Shown piece after piece: positions 44,038-53,504 of a stretch of DNA of 64,000 nucleotides. Under the pieces are notes generated by a model, which had not been told where the DNA came from, did not search any database, and saw only the letters and a program-made list of their open reading frames with translations. The DNA comes from Gemmatimonas sp. Lineage in GTDB: Bacteria > Gemmatimonadota > Gemmatimonadetes > Gemmatimonadales > Gemmatimonadaceae. Made by a program: the position numbers and the translations under genes. The first letter of the stretch is position 1; each line of letters begins with the position of its first letter. Location: assembly GCA_011390935.1 (NCBI GenBank), contig JAABRL010000002.1, forward strand, positions 59,277 to 123,276, written 5' to 3'.

Positions 44038-47000
44038 GTGACCCATCTGACTCTTCGCCGTCGCCCGGTGGCGGCCGCTCTCGCGTTGGCCGCGTTGCTC
44101 ATCGGCTGTGGCGGCGGTGACGCTGTCGCGCCGCTGCCGATCAGCGTGTCGATGTCGCCGACCTCGGCCACCGTGAATGCCGGTGCCACGCAGGACTTTT
44201 CGGCGACGGTGGCCAACGCCAGCAACAGCGCCGTCAGCTGGACGACGAACGGGGGGACGCTCTCCGGCACCACTGGTGCAACGGTGACCTTTACCGCTCC
44301 CCTCTCCGGCGGCCCGTTCACCGTGACCGCGACGAGCGCCGCCGATGCGAGCAAGAGCGCGTCGGCCACCGTGACGGTGAATCCCGTGGGGGTAAGCATT
44401 TTGCCGGCCACGGTGACGGTTGGCGCGGGCGGGACGCAAGAGTTCACCGCGACCGTGGCAAACAATACCAACACCGCGGTGATCTGGACCGCGTCGGGCG
44501 GCACCATCGTCGGCACCGGGAGCACCGTGACGTATACGGCGCCCCCGACCGGCGGGAGCTTCACCGTGACCGCCGCGAGCATCGCCGACCCGTCCAAATC
44601 GGCCACGGCCAATCTCACGGTCACTCCGGTGTCGATCGCAGTGACTCCCATCGCGCAGACCGTGTATCGCGGCGAGCCGGTCTCGCTCACCGCGGCGGTC
44701 ACTGGCACGGCCGAAACCGGCCTCACATGGACGGCCAGCTGCGGCACGATCGACGGCACCGGCGCCACGGTCAGCTACGCGTCGCCGAATACGCCAGGCC
44801 CATGCACCGTCACGGCGCGCAGCACACTCGATGACACGCGTACCGGTACCGCGACGCTGACCGTGCGCGCCGCGTATCGTGTCGCGGCCTTCAACGATGT
44901 TGACGACGGCGCGTGCACCTGGACGCACTGTTCCTTGCGGGAAGCGCTCGCGGCTGCGCAGGCCGCGCCGAACGTTGACACCATTCGCATTCTGGCGACG
45001 ACGGCCAGCACGATCACGCTCGCGAGCGCTCTGCCAAACGTCATCAACCCGGTGCACATCATCGGACCGGGAGCCTCGCTGTTGACGCTCAACGCCGCAG
45101 GCACTGTCGGAAGTGAGCGGCGCGGGCTCGGGTTCCTCGGCAACTTCGCGGCATCGGTCTCAGGCCTCACCATTCGCGGTGGCGTCGCTCTCGGCGGTGG
45201 AGGCGTGGTGATCACCGAGAAAGCGAATGTCACGCTGACGGATGTCGTGATCGTCGACAATGAGTCGCGCAATGCGGACGGCGGCGGCATTGCCGTTCGT
45301 GACAGCGCGCGAGCGCAGTTGGTGCGGGTGGCGGTGGATTCCAATCGTACGGTCGGGAGCAACATGCCCGGCGCCGGCATGAGCGTGACGGGCGGCGCGG
45401 TGGTGACGATGACCGGTGGTCGACTGCACCACAACACCGTTGCCAGCGGCTGGGGGGGAGCGATTCGCGTGCTGAACGCCGCTCTCACCATGGATAGCGT
45501 CTCGGTGCGCAACAATCGGGTTGTCGCGGGCGCCGGCGGCGGTGGCCTGATGATCGAGGGCGCGACGTCGATGGCCACACTCTCCCGACTGGTGGTGGCG
45601 GACAACTCGGCGACCGGGCAAGGCGGTGGCCTGTGGCTGCGCAACCTGCCGATCACCCTATCCAACTCGATCATCTCCGGCAACACGTCAGGCGGGAATG
45701 GTGGTGGCTACGTCGCGGAGAACGTCGCGAGTCTGACATCCACTGGCATCACCGTGATCGACAACAGTGCTGGCACTGGGGGCGGTGGGGTCTACTTTTC
45801 CGGCAACACAGCGGCGATCGTGACCGGAGGCACCATCGCGGACAATCGGTCGGTGGGTGCGGGCGGCGGCACGTTCATCAACAACACCTCGAAAGTCCTG
45901 ATGACCGATGTGCTGGTCAGTGGGAATCAGACCACAGGCGCAGGGCTGGGCGGCGGATTCTACGTCGCGGCCGGCACGGAACTCACCATGGTGAACAGCA
46001 CCATTGCGGCGAATCGCACCAAGCGGAACTGGGGTGGGGGGCTGTTTGCAGTCGGCGGAACCGTCACGCTCACCGATGTGACGGTGCGGGACAACGTGGC
46101 CGATTCGCTCACCTTCGGCGGTGGAATCGCCGTTCAGAACAGTGCCACGCTGACCATGACGCGCGGTTCCGTGCGCGACAATCGATCGGTCGCGGGTGGC
46201 GGCGGCGGCATCATGGTGTCCGCGGCGAACGCGGCGTTGACGGATGTCGAAATCAGCCGCAACAGCGCGCAGACGAACGGCGGCGGCATGCAGATCTTCG
46301 GGGCCAGTACGGTCACGTTGACCAACGTGACGGCTCGCGGCAACAGCACGGCGGCGAACGGCGGCGGCATCAGCATGCAGAGCGGTGCCAGGGTGACGGT
46401 CACCGGTGGCGTCATGGACAGCAATCGGGTGACCGGACCAACGTCTGTCGGTGGCGGGATGGCCAAGTCAGACGTGGTTCAACTGACGGTGACCGGCACT
46501 CGCGTGAGCAACAACTTCGCACAGTTCCAGGGAGGCGGCCTGAGCCTGTCCGGCAGCACCGGGGTCGTGCTGCGCGGCGTCACGGTGTCGGGCAATACGG
46601 CGGGATCGCAGGCGCCCGGTATTCTCAACCTCACGAACCTGACGCTGGAGAACTCCACGGTCTCCGGGAACTCGTCGCCCGGCGCCGGTGGCGGCGTGTA
46701 CAGCCTGACGGCCGGCAGCGGAACGATCCGCAACAGCACGATCTCGGGCAACAGCGCGACGATCGGTGGTGGGATTCTCGTCAACAGCAGCTTCTCGCTC
46801 AACAATGTGACCGTGGTCGGCAATACGGCGACGACAGCCGGTGCGGGCATTCATTCCGGCGTCACGGATGCGCTGAGCGCCACGCTCACCGTGACCAACT
46901 CGCTGATCGCCGGCAACACGGTGAGCGGCACCACACAGAACTGCGGGCGAGGGGCGGGTTCCGTCATTGCGTCGTCCGGCCACAACCTGAGTGACGACGC

Positions 47001-47268
47001 CACCTGTACGACCTTCATCGCAACGGGTGACAAGAACAACACGTCGGCTGGCGTGAACCCCACATTGACCGACAATGGTGGACCGACACGCACACACGCA
47101 TTGAACGCCGGTAGTGCGGCGATCAATGCGGGCGACTCGGCCACCTGTACCGCGACCGACCAGCGTGGTTATGCGCGCGCGGGCGTCTGCGACATCGGTG
47201 CGTTCGAGTTCGGAGGCAGCGCGCCGTCCGGTGCGCAGGCGAGGCCTCGCACACCCGTCCGGCGATGA
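44038..47268 (+). CDS. Large lipoprotein: Ig-like repeats, CSLREA and beta-helix with choice-of-anchor Q end
   Basis: About 1076 residues from GTG 44038; a GTG at 43981 is possible. The chosen start gives a lipoprotein signal ending LLIGC. Three Ig-like (Big-type) domains follow (roughly residues 30-110, 110-195 and 195-280), with repeats such as SPTSATVNAGATQDFSATV. Then comes the CSLREA motif (DDGACTWTHCSLREALAAAQ) and some 600 residues of right-handed beta-helix coils (NGGGISMQSGARVTVTGG type). It ends with DQRGYARAGVCDIGAFEFGG, the choice-of-anchor Q pattern. It is a surface-anchored fibre or carbohydrate-binding protein; no lyase residues can be assigned. Confidence 0.9.
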   Translation: MTHLTLRRRPVAAALALAALLIGCGGGDAVAPLPISVSMSPTSATVNAGATQDFSATVANASNSAVSWTTNGGTLSGTTGATVTFTAPLSGGPFTVTATSAADASKSASATVTVNPVGVSILPATVTVGAGGTQEFTATVANNTNTAVIWTASGGTIVGTGSTVTYTAPPTGGSFTVTAASIADPSKSATANLTVTPVSIAVTPIAQTVYRGEPVSLTAAVTGTAETGLTWTASCGTIDGTGATVSYASPNTPGPCTVTARSTLDDTRTGTATLTVRAAYRVAAFNDVDDGACTWTHCSLREALAAAQAAPNVDTIRILATTASTITLASALPNVINPVHIIGPGASLLTLNAAGTVGSERRGLGFLGNFAASVSGLTIRGGVALGGGGVVITEKANVTLTDVVIVDNESRNADGGGIAVRDSARAQLVRVAVDSNRTVGSNMPGAGMSVTGGAVVTMTGGRLHHNTVASGWGGAIRVLNAALTMDSVSVRNNRVVAGAGGGGLMIEGATSMATLSRLVVADNSATGQGGGLWLRNLPITLSNSIISGNTSGGNGGGYVAENVASLTSTGITVIDNSAGTGGGGVYFSGNTAAIVTGGTIADNRSVGAGGGTFINNTSKVLMTDVLVSGNQTTGAGLGGGFYVAAGTELTMVNSTIAANRTKRNWGGGLFAVGGTVTLTDVTVRDNVADSLTFGGGIAVQNSATLTMTRGSVRDNRSVAGGGGGIMVSAANAALTDVEISRNSAQTNGGGMQIFGASTVTLTNVTARGNSTAANGGGISMQSGARVTVTGGVMDSNRVTGPTSVGGGMAKSDVVQLTVTGTRVSNNFAQFQGGGLSLSGSTGVVLRGVTVSGNTAGSQAPGILNLTNLTLENSTVSGNSSPGAGGGVYSLTAGSGTIRNSTISGNSATIGGGILVNSSFSLNNVTVVGNTATTAGAGIHSGVTDALSATLTVTNSLIAGNTVSGTTQNCGRGAGSVIASSGHNLSDDATCTTFIATGDKNNTSAGVNPTLTDNGGPTRTHALNAGSAAINAGDSATCTATDQRGYARAGVCDIGAFEFGGSAPSGAQARPRTPVRR

Positions 47269-47306
47269 TCCGGGACGGTGCGGTACGAACCACCGCGATC
47301 AGTGCA

Positions 47307-47765
47307 CTATCGGGTCAACACGATCGTGTATGTGGCACCACCCACACTCTGATTGGTGACGGACATCGCGTTGTTGGCATACGTCCAGTTCAGATCACGC
47401 ACGAAGGTATCGGCCGTCTGATTGAACGTGACACCACTCCCGTTGCGTACCGCGTTGCCCGCCATGCTTGCTTGCAGGGCTGTCGTGCCCGTGACCGTGG
47501 CGGGAAGCACCAGCGACCCGGTCGTGACGTCACCACCGCCAACGGTGATCACCAGACTGCCACCTTCTTCCAGCACATCGATCTCGGCCGCGTCCGTTGG
47601 TGTCACGCGAAACGTTGTCGCGGTGTAGACACCGACGATTGCATCCGGGGCAATGGCACCGTCCTCGCCACACGCCGCGAGCGTGCCGACGGCGACGATG
47701 GCGACGAGCGTTGCGCGGACGGACAAGCGCGCTGACGATCTGAACAGCGACGTGAGCAAGTGCAT
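47307..47765 (-). CDS. Small lipoprotein of unknown function
   Basis: A 152-residue protein from ATG 47765 (MHLLTSLFRSSARLSV) with lipobox LAAC. The mature part is a beta-rich domain: IVGVYTATTFRVTPTD and GSLVITVGGGDVTTGSLVLPATVTG. The pattern resembles small lipocalin-like lipoproteins. It ends facing the beta-helix gene with only 38 bases between them. Confidence 0.8.
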   Translation of the reverse strand: MHLLTSLFRSSARLSVRATLVAIVAVGTLAACGEDGAIAPDAIVGVYTATTFRVTPTDAAEIDVLEEGGSLVITVGGGDVTTGSLVLPATVTGTTALQASMAGNAVRNGSGVTFNQTADTFVRDLNWTYANNAMSVTNQSVGGATYTIVLTR

Positions 47766-48009
47766 GAAATCGGGGGCGAGAGGACGTGAGCAATGCGAAT
47801 GACATCGGTAGCAGCACGATAGCCAGCCGCGCGTTCGTTGCACCGTACCCGCAATGTTTCGTCGTGTGCCGTTCTGTGAGCTGAAGCACACGAGCGTCAT
47901 GCATCATGTCGAGGCGTTCAGGGTACTGACATGGACGGTGCGTCATCGGCGGCTGGTTTTCATGCGCGCGGCGACGTCGCAGCTTTCACCCTCTGACATC
48001 GAGACCCTC

Positions 48010-48246
48010 ATGATCACCCTGCGCGACACCGCAACCGGTGCCACGATCGGCACGCTCACTGAAGACGAGCTGGCAGCGCTGGTGGCGTCACTCGAGGAAG
48101 AGTCCCGCACCGATCAGGACTACTACATCAACCTCGATACCATCGAGCTGCTGCGGCTCGATGGCGCGCCGTCGTCCTTGACCGACATGCTGCGCAACGC
48201 AATGAACGGACGTGAGGGCATGGATATCGAGTGGGTGCGCGAGTAG
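48010..48246 (+). CDS. Small acidic conserved-type protein
   Basis: A 78-residue cytoplasmic protein from ATG 48010: MITLRDTATGATIGTLTEDELAALVASLEEES, then a DYYINLDTIELL segment and a terminal REGMDIEWVRE. I recall similar 75-85-residue acidic proteins in other bacteria but cannot name a verified function. An in-frame upstream extension to 47854 looks unlike coding sequence. It ends 49 bases before cheB and may be co-transcribed. Confidence 0.72.
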   Translation: MITLRDTATGATIGTLTEDELAALVASLEEESRTDQDYYINLDTIELLRLDGAPSSLTDMLRNAMNGREGMDIEWVRE

Positions 48247-48295
48247 CCATCCGCATCCTGCGCGTTCTCGAGCACCGGCGGTCAGGGCCTCCACG

Positions 48296-49279
48296 ATGCA
48301 GAACACGATTTCCACAGTGGTTGTAGTCGGTGCGTCTGCGGGCGGGATGCAGGCGCTGACCGGTCTTGTCGCACAGCTACCCGAAGACTTTGCTGCGCCG
48401 ATGTTGATCGTCAATCACATGGGGCCGGAGACAACCGGAACGCATCTGGTTGATGCGCTCAACAAGGCCGGCACCGTGCCGTGCAGCCACGCGCAGGATG
48501 GCGCTCCGCTCAAGCGTGGTCATGTGTACCTGGCACCGTCAGACCAGCACCTGCTGGTCGTGCACGGCAAGATGCTGGTGACGAAGGGCGCACGTGAGAA
48601 TCGGTACCGACCAGCGATTGATCCACTGTTCCGCAGCGCCGCGGTGGCGTACGGCAAAGGTGTGATCGGCATCATTCTCACCGGCTATCTCGATGATGGC
48701 ACGAGCGGCATGATGGCCATCAGGCGCTGTGGCGGCGTGTGCATCGTGCAGGATCCGGAGGACGCCGCGTATCCGGACATGCCGCAGTCAGTCATACGAC
48801 ACGTCGGGGCGGACTACAGCGTGCCGCTCGCGCACATGGGTGCGCTGCTCGAGAAGCTGGCGTCACGCAAGCTCGGCGCCAGCAGACAGCCACCAGCCGA
48901 CCTCGTCATCGAAGCGAAGATTGCGCAGCGTGTGGTGAGTGATCTGCAATCGGTGGAGACGTTGGGCGGTCAGGTGCCCTACAACTGCCCCGATTGCGGC
49001 GGTGTCCTGTGGCAGATGGACAACGAAAGCGTCGTGCGCTATCGCTGCCATACCGGACACGCCTTTTCATCAGCCGCACTGCTGGCGCGTCAGAGCGAAA
49101 AGATCGAAGAGACGTTGTGGGTCGCGCTGCGCATGTTCGAAGAACGCCAGAACCTGATCTCGGCCATGGGGAGCAGCCAGAAGGATCTGTCGTCATCGGT
49201 GGTGGAGCGCGTAAAGGAATCACAGGTGCATATCGACAGGATTCGGGCCATGCTTACGGCCACTGACGGCGACGCGTGA
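48296..49279 (+). CDS. cheB: Orphan CheB-type methylesterase with C-terminal zinc ribbon
   Basis: A 327-residue protein from ATG 48296. The catalytic triad of the CheB esterase domain is visible: S14 (VVGASAGG), H41 (LIVNHMG) and D134 (ILTGYLDDGTSG). There is no N-terminal receiver domain. The C-terminal part has a zinc-ribbon-like set, C231, C234, C251 and H255 (NCPDCGG and RCHTGH), then a helical tail. CheB removes methyl groups from chemoreceptors, but no cheA, cheR or receptor gene lies nearby, so a non-chemotactic signalling role is possible. Confidence 0.92.
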   Translation: MQNTISTVVVVGASAGGMQALTGLVAQLPEDFAAPMLIVNHMGPETTGTHLVDALNKAGTVPCSHAQDGAPLKRGHVYLAPSDQHLLVVHGKMLVTKGARENRYRPAIDPLFRSAAVAYGKGVIGIILTGYLDDGTSGMMAIRRCGGVCIVQDPEDAAYPDMPQSVIRHVGADYSVPLAHMGALLEKLASRKLGASRQPPADLVIEAKIAQRVVSDLQSVETLGGQVPYNCPDCGGVLWQMDNESVVRYRCHTGHAFSSAALLARQSEKIEETLWVALRMFEERQNLISAMGSSQKDLSSSVVERVKESQVHIDRIRAMLTATDGDA

Positions 49280-49511
49280 GCGTGGTGCCGTGCGACGATC
49301 ACGGAACGAGCTTCACCAGCCGCTGGCTGTACGGGCCACGCTCGTGTTCGGCAAGACGATGTCGGGAGACGCCGTTCGTCTGACGTGACCCACCTGGATA
49401 TGTTCGGAAGTCAGTCGCGTCCGTGCGGAACGGCCGTCCACCTCGGCGCGTATCGCGTCAGGCGAGAACGGGCCGCAACCGAAACACACTCCACGCACTC
49501 TCCGAAGACCG

Positions 49512-49828
49512 ATGCTCACAACACTCGTTGCCCATCTGCGCTGGGCAGATGACCGGGCCCGCGCCGCGATGGCGCGCCTGACGCGATCCACGCCCGAGTA
49601 CGAACGGGCCCTCTCGTTGTACGCGCACATCGCGATGTGGTCGTGGAGTACACCACATCGGCCGGTCAGGCGCAGCATACAAGCGTGCGCGACATCCTGC
49701 TGCACGTGGCGCTCCACGGGAGTCATCATCGCGGACAGCTTGCGTCGGTGATTCGCGCAGCGGGTGCAAAACCCGCCGCCACGGACTACATCGTGTTTGC
49801 CCGCGAGTTGGCGGCCATGTCCGACTAG
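49512..49828 (+). pseudogene. Broken DinB-family gene (internal deletion and frameshift)
   Basis: Frame 1 from ATG 49512 gives MLTTLVAHLRWADDRARAAM and runs to ALSLYAHI, the DinB N-terminus. Near 49627-49640 the homology moves to the +2 frame: VVVEYTTSAGQAQHTSVRDI then LLHVALHGSHHRGQLASVIR, ending TDYIVFARELAAMSD. Together this is only about 100 residues against about 160 in intact members; the middle third, with the first metal histidine region, is missing. The C-terminal HGSHHRGQ motif is kept. A sequencing error alone would not explain the lost middle. Confidence 0.8.
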
Positions 49829-49871
49829 CGGTGCGGCGAGACGGCTGAGCTGCGCATCGCAGCGCGGCAGT

Positions 49872-51806
49872 CTACTGCGGCAACGCGTACGCCACGATCT
49901 CCGACGGCTGCCCCGCCGCCGTCGTGGCAAACACCACGTACTGTCGCCCGTTGTGCAGGTACGTCATCGGCACGCCTGATTGCGTACCGCTCGGAATATC
50001 GAGGCGCGCGATGCGCTCGCCGGTGCGCTTGTTGAGCACCCAGAGGTTGCTGCCCCCGTTCGTGCCCTCACCCGCGAAGAGCAGCGTGCGCGTGACGAGC
50101 AGCCCGGCGCGCGACGCCTTGCCGGTGTTGGGGATGCTCGCCGGCGGCAGCTTGAGGCGTTCGGCGACCGTCGTCGGCGTGTCGCCGTTGGGCACCATCC
50201 ACGCGTGGTCGCCGGTGCTGAGGTCGATCGCCGTGATGCGCCCCCAGGGCGGCTTCACGATCGGTACGCCAGGCGCGATCTGACCGCGACCACCACCGGC
50301 GATGTAGTTCATGTCGGAGACTCGGCCACCGGCCACCAGCGACAGAAACGATGGCGCCGTGACCGAGGGGATGTAGAGGAAGCCGGTCTCCGGGTCGAGT
50401 GCACCCCCTTCCCAGTTGGCGCCGCCCGTGGCCGCAGGCAGCGTGATGGTGCCGCGCGTGCTGTCGGCCGCATTCTGCAGCGATGGTGGCGAGTAGAGCG
50501 GCCCCCAGCGGTACTGGCTCGCGATCTGCTTCGCCTGCGCGAAGATCTCCGGCGTGAAATCGAGCAGGTCGGCTTCGCTGAAGCCCTGGCGTTCGAAGGG
50601 CGCGGGCTTGGTGGGAAACGGTTGCGTGGGGCTGTACCACTCGCCGGGTACGTCACCCTGCGGCACGGGTCGCTCTTCGATCGGCCAGATGGGTTCACCG
50701 GTCACGCGATCGAGCACGAACACGAACCCCTGCTTCGTGATCTGCGCCACGATGCGCCGCGCCTGGCCGTCGATCGTCACGTCGGCGAGGATGGGGGCGT
50801 TGGTATTGTCCCAATCCCAGATGTCGTGATGAATCGTCTGGAAATGCCACACCCGCTTGCCGGTGCGCGCGTCGAGCGTGAGGATGCTGGTGGAGAACAG
50901 ATTGTTCCCTGGACGATGCCCGCCGTAGTAGTCGCCCGTGGCGGCTTCTGTGGGGAGGTAGACGTAGCCGAGTTCGGCGTCCCACGAGATCTGCGCCCAC
51001 ACCGCGGCGTTGCCGGTATACGTCCACGCGTTGTCCAGCCACGTGTCGTGCCCGAACTCGCCGGGCTCGGGAATGGTGTGAAAGGTCCACAGCAGGCGCC
51101 CGGTGCGTGCATCGAAGCCGCGCACATCGCCAGGCGTGTTCGTCTTCGAGGGCGGACGCAGTCCCACGTGTAGTGCGGCACCTACGACCAGCACATCACC
51201 GATGACCGCGGCCGGCGAGCTCGCGCCGATGGAACCGTTCACCGGCACGCCCTCACGCGTGCGCAGATTCTCCTGCAGGTCGAGCACGCCGTTGCGTCCG
51301 AACTCGCTGATCGGATGCCCCGTGGCGGCATCGAGTGCGATGAGATGGTAGCCGGGCGTCACCACATAGATGCGATCATCACCGTTCCCGTCCGACCAGT
51401 ACGAGACGCCGCGTCCCGAGTTCACGCGCGGTGCGTCACGCAGGCGATCGCTCTCGTCGAAGCGATAGGTCCACAGCGTCTCGCCCGTGGCCGGATCGAT
51501 GGCCACGACGTTGCGCCGCGTGCCGGCGGTGGCGTACAGCACGCCGTTCACGAAAATCGGCGTGGTCTGGCTCGCTGCCACCGGGTTGGGCCCCTGATTG
51601 CGCGCGCTCCATCGCCACGCGACCTCGAGCTTGTCCGCATTCGACGCGTCGATCTGCTCGAGGGACGAATACCGGGTGTGCCCAGGATCCCCGCCGTACA
51701 CCGGCCAGTCCGCGCCCGTGCCGCGCTGCGCACTCGCGAGGGCAGGGAGCGCCAGGACGGCGAAGAAGAAGGCCACGCTCGGCCGGACCGCGAAGAGTCG
51801 TCCCAT
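49872..51806 (-). CDS. Secreted PQQ-dependent alcohol/glucose-type dehydrogenase
   Basis: A 644-residue protein from ATG 51806 (MGRLFAVRPSVAFFFAVLALPALASAQ), a clear signal peptide. It is an eight-bladed quinoprotein propeller: DWPVYGGDPGHTRYSSLEQI, SQTTPIFVNGVLYATAGTRRNVVAIDPATGETLW, TIHHDIWDWDNTNAPILADV, TGGANWEGGALDPETGFLYIPSV and HAWMVPNGDTP. It has no fused cytochrome c and no N-terminal membrane domain, so it resembles the soluble part of membrane glucose dehydrogenase. Substrate unknown. It is divergent from a CpxP-like gene. Confidence 0.92.
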   Translation of the reverse strand: MGRLFAVRPSVAFFFAVLALPALASAQRGTGADWPVYGGDPGHTRYSSLEQIDASNADKLEVAWRWSARNQGPNPVAASQTTPIFVNGVLYATAGTRRNVVAIDPATGETLWTYRFDESDRLRDAPRVNSGRGVSYWSDGNGDDRIYVVTPGYHLIALDAATGHPISEFGRNGVLDLQENLRTREGVPVNGSIGASSPAAVIGDVLVVGAALHVGLRPPSKTNTPGDVRGFDARTGRLLWTFHTIPEPGEFGHDTWLDNAWTYTGNAAVWAQISWDAELGYVYLPTEAATGDYYGGHRPGNNLFSTSILTLDARTGKRVWHFQTIHHDIWDWDNTNAPILADVTIDGQARRIVAQITKQGFVFVLDRVTGEPIWPIEERPVPQGDVPGEWYSPTQPFPTKPAPFERQGFSEADLLDFTPEIFAQAKQIASQYRWGPLYSPPSLQNAADSTRGTITLPAATGGANWEGGALDPETGFLYIPSVTAPSFLSLVAGGRVSDMNYIAGGGRGQIAPGVPIVKPPWGRITAIDLSTGDHAWMVPNGDTPTTVAERLKLPPASIPNTGKASRAGLLVTRTLLFAGEGTNGGSNLWVLNKRTGERIARLDIPSGTQSGVPMTYLHNGRQYVVFATTAAGQPSEIVAYALPQ

Positions 51807-51831
51807 CGGTTGCTCCACACATGCAGAAGGT

Positions 51832-51847
51832 GAGTCGAATGCGACTC
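51832..51847. promoter_or_regulatory. Inverted repeat between divergent genes
   Basis: A perfect 6-bp inverted repeat, GAGTCG-AATG-CGACTC, lies 26 bases upstream of the PQQ dehydrogenase start and 87 bases upstream of the CpxP-like gene. It is either an operator or a small 5-prime hairpin. Confidence 0.3.
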
Positions 51848-51933
51848 CAAGCTGATGTGAGGGTGCGTCGGCCGCTAGGGCGCGGGGTACTTCACGTCTT
51901 CCGCTCGGCTGTCCGCCGTGCAGATTCCGGCGC

Positions 51934-52632
51934 ATGCACCGTCGAACTTCTCTGCAGTCGGTCTCGAGTGTGCGCGCTCCCCGGTGGTGGGTGCTCGTCA
52001 TGGCGGCCCTGACCGTCACGATCGCACGGCCACCGGCGTTGGCCGCACAGGCGCACGATCACGCCGCGCACACATCGTCGCGTGACGCGCAACTCGACCT
52101 CGTGCTCGGCGGTCCGCATCTGATCCTGTATCACGGCGGCTATCTTGCGCTTGGCGACGCACAGGTCGCGGGTCTTCAGCAGCTCCGACGTACCGTGTGC
52201 GACGCGGAGCAGCTGTACGTGGAACACGCGGAGCAGTGGCGAGAGGGCCTCACGGTCCTGCTCGACGACTCCACCGTGCTCGCGCCGCGACCGTCACGCG
52301 ATACCACGCCCCCCGCGCGGTTGCACGACGCCATGATGCAGCGCGCACGCGCGGAGTCCCAGTGGCTCACGGTGCTGCTGCAGACGCGTCGCGATGCGCT
52401 GCTGCTGCTCACACCCGCACAGCGCACGCAGCTGTCGGCCCTGCGAGAGCACTGGGCGCGCGAGTCGATGGCCATGATCCAGGAGGCCACGCGCCCCGGG
52501 CAGCGCGGGCACCCCGGCACACAGATCCCGATTCGTGTGCCCGGCATGGTGGTGGCGGAAACCACGCTGCTGCCGTACTGCGAAGTGCTGCACGGACCTT
52601 CCTCACACATCAGCATTCCGCCACCGCGCTGA
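51934..52632 (+). CDS. Secreted CpxP/Spy-like helical protein
   Basis: A 232-residue protein with a long basic N-terminus and signal segment (WWVLVMAALTVTIARPPALA). The mature part is helical, His-rich at the start (AQAHDHAAH). It carries the LTPAQ-type motif of Spy/CpxP/metal-resistance proteins (LLTPAQRTQLSALREHWARE) and an earlier degenerate copy (LGDAQVAGLQQLRR). Such proteins act as periplasmic chaperones or metal sensors. It converges with the next minus-strand gene. Confidence 0.72.
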   Translation: MHRRTSLQSVSSVRAPRWWVLVMAALTVTIARPPALAAQAHDHAAHTSSRDAQLDLVLGGPHLILYHGGYLALGDAQVAGLQQLRRTVCDAEQLYVEHAEQWREGLTVLLDDSTVLAPRPSRDTTPPARLHDAMMQRARAESQWLTVLLQTRRDALLLLTPAQRTQLSALREHWARESMAMIQEATRPGQRGHPGTQIPIRVPGMVVAETTLLPYCEVLHGPSSHISIPPPR

Positions 52633-52646
52633 CGCGTGCACCGTCG

Positions 52647-53504
52647 CTACTCGACGACCGTCACCTTCACGTAGCCGTTGGTCCAGCAGCACTGCTGTCC
52701 GGGCGCGCTGTCGGTGATGCCGAAGTTGTCGACGCGTACGCGCAGCAGGTATTCGCCTGGCGCGCTGAATCGCACCGATGTGGTCGCGTCGCCGCCGCCG
52801 GGTGCGGTCTTCGCCGAGCGTGGTTCGAAGGTCACGTCGCCCGGTCCCTGATGTTTGAACCAGAGCATGTTCACCGGGATCGGATCACGCTCACCGCGAT
52901 CTTCCATCCAGACCCGAATGTCGAGCGCTGCGCCAACGGAAACGGTGAGCGGCCCCGTCGTGACGCCGGTGCGCCCGTTCGAGGGCGGGCCGTCCGGAGC
53001 GAAGCGCACGACCGGCATCATCGATCCCGCCGCCTGTGGCGTGTACGAGAGCTTGTAGTAGTCGCTGGTCGCGCGACCGGGCACCGAATAGGTCACGCCG
53101 TTGTGCCGCAACGTCCATACCACATCGCCCTTGTGCCCTTTCGGTATCGTGATCGCGAAGGCGCCGCGCTCGCGCTTGCCGCCGAACGCGGAATAACGCA
53201 CCACCGGGAAGTGGGTGGGCTGCATGCCGTTGAACTGCGCAGGCTCGATGCTGTTGTTGGCGCCAATCGGGATGTCCACCGCGCCGCTTGCATTGCGGTT
53301 CATGAAGCCGAACGACAGCGTGACGCTGCCATCGGGATTCGGATACCAGCCGTCGAAGTACGGCGCCACGCCAGCGCCGGCGGGTGCCGTCGGCCCCAGC
53401 GGGTATCGCGAGCCGGGTTGCGCCGCCGCCGGCAGCGTGATGGCCACGCAGAGCGTGACGATTGCACCGCACACCATCCGCACGACGCGTGCGCCTGATA
53501 TCAC
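52647..53504 (-). CDS. Secreted beta-sandwich protein paired with the haem/copper monooxygenase
   Basis: A 285-residue protein with a signal peptide ending LPAAAQ. It is all-beta: GWYPNPDGSVTLSFGFMNRN near the start, IPKGHKGDVVWTLRHNGVTY in the middle, and a C-terminal Ig/PKD-like part (SAPGEYLLRVRVDNFGITDS) with a CC pair (GQQCCWTNGYVKVTV). The vicinal cysteines may bind metal or form a disulfide. Its ATG overlaps the monooxygenase stop (ATGA), so the two are translationally coupled. I know no assigned function; a partner or scaffold role is inference. Confidence 0.85.
   Translation of the reverse strand: MISGARVVRMVCGAIVTLCVAITLPAAAQPGSRYPLGPTAPAGAGVAPYFDGWYPNPDGSVTLSFGFMNRNASGAVDIPIGANNSIEPAQFNGMQPTHFPVVRYSAFGGKRERGAFAITIPKGHKGDVVWTLRHNGVTYSVPGRATSDYYKLSYTPQAAGSMMPVVRFAPDGPPSNGRTGVTTGPLTVSVGAALDIRVWMEDRGERDPIPVNMLWFKHQGPGDVTFEPRSAKTAPGGGDATTSVRFSAPGEYLLRVRVDNFGITDSAPGQQCCWTNGYVKVTVVE

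Noticed and set aside
47854-48009. N-terminal extension of the 78-residue acidic protein
   Set aside because: The extension (Cys/His/Arg-rich) differs in composition from the conserved-looking part; an internal ATG at 48010 fits better.
49313-49930. 205-codon minus-strand ORF over the DinB remnant
   Set aside because: Arg-rich shadow; the plus strand holds recognisable DinB motifs.
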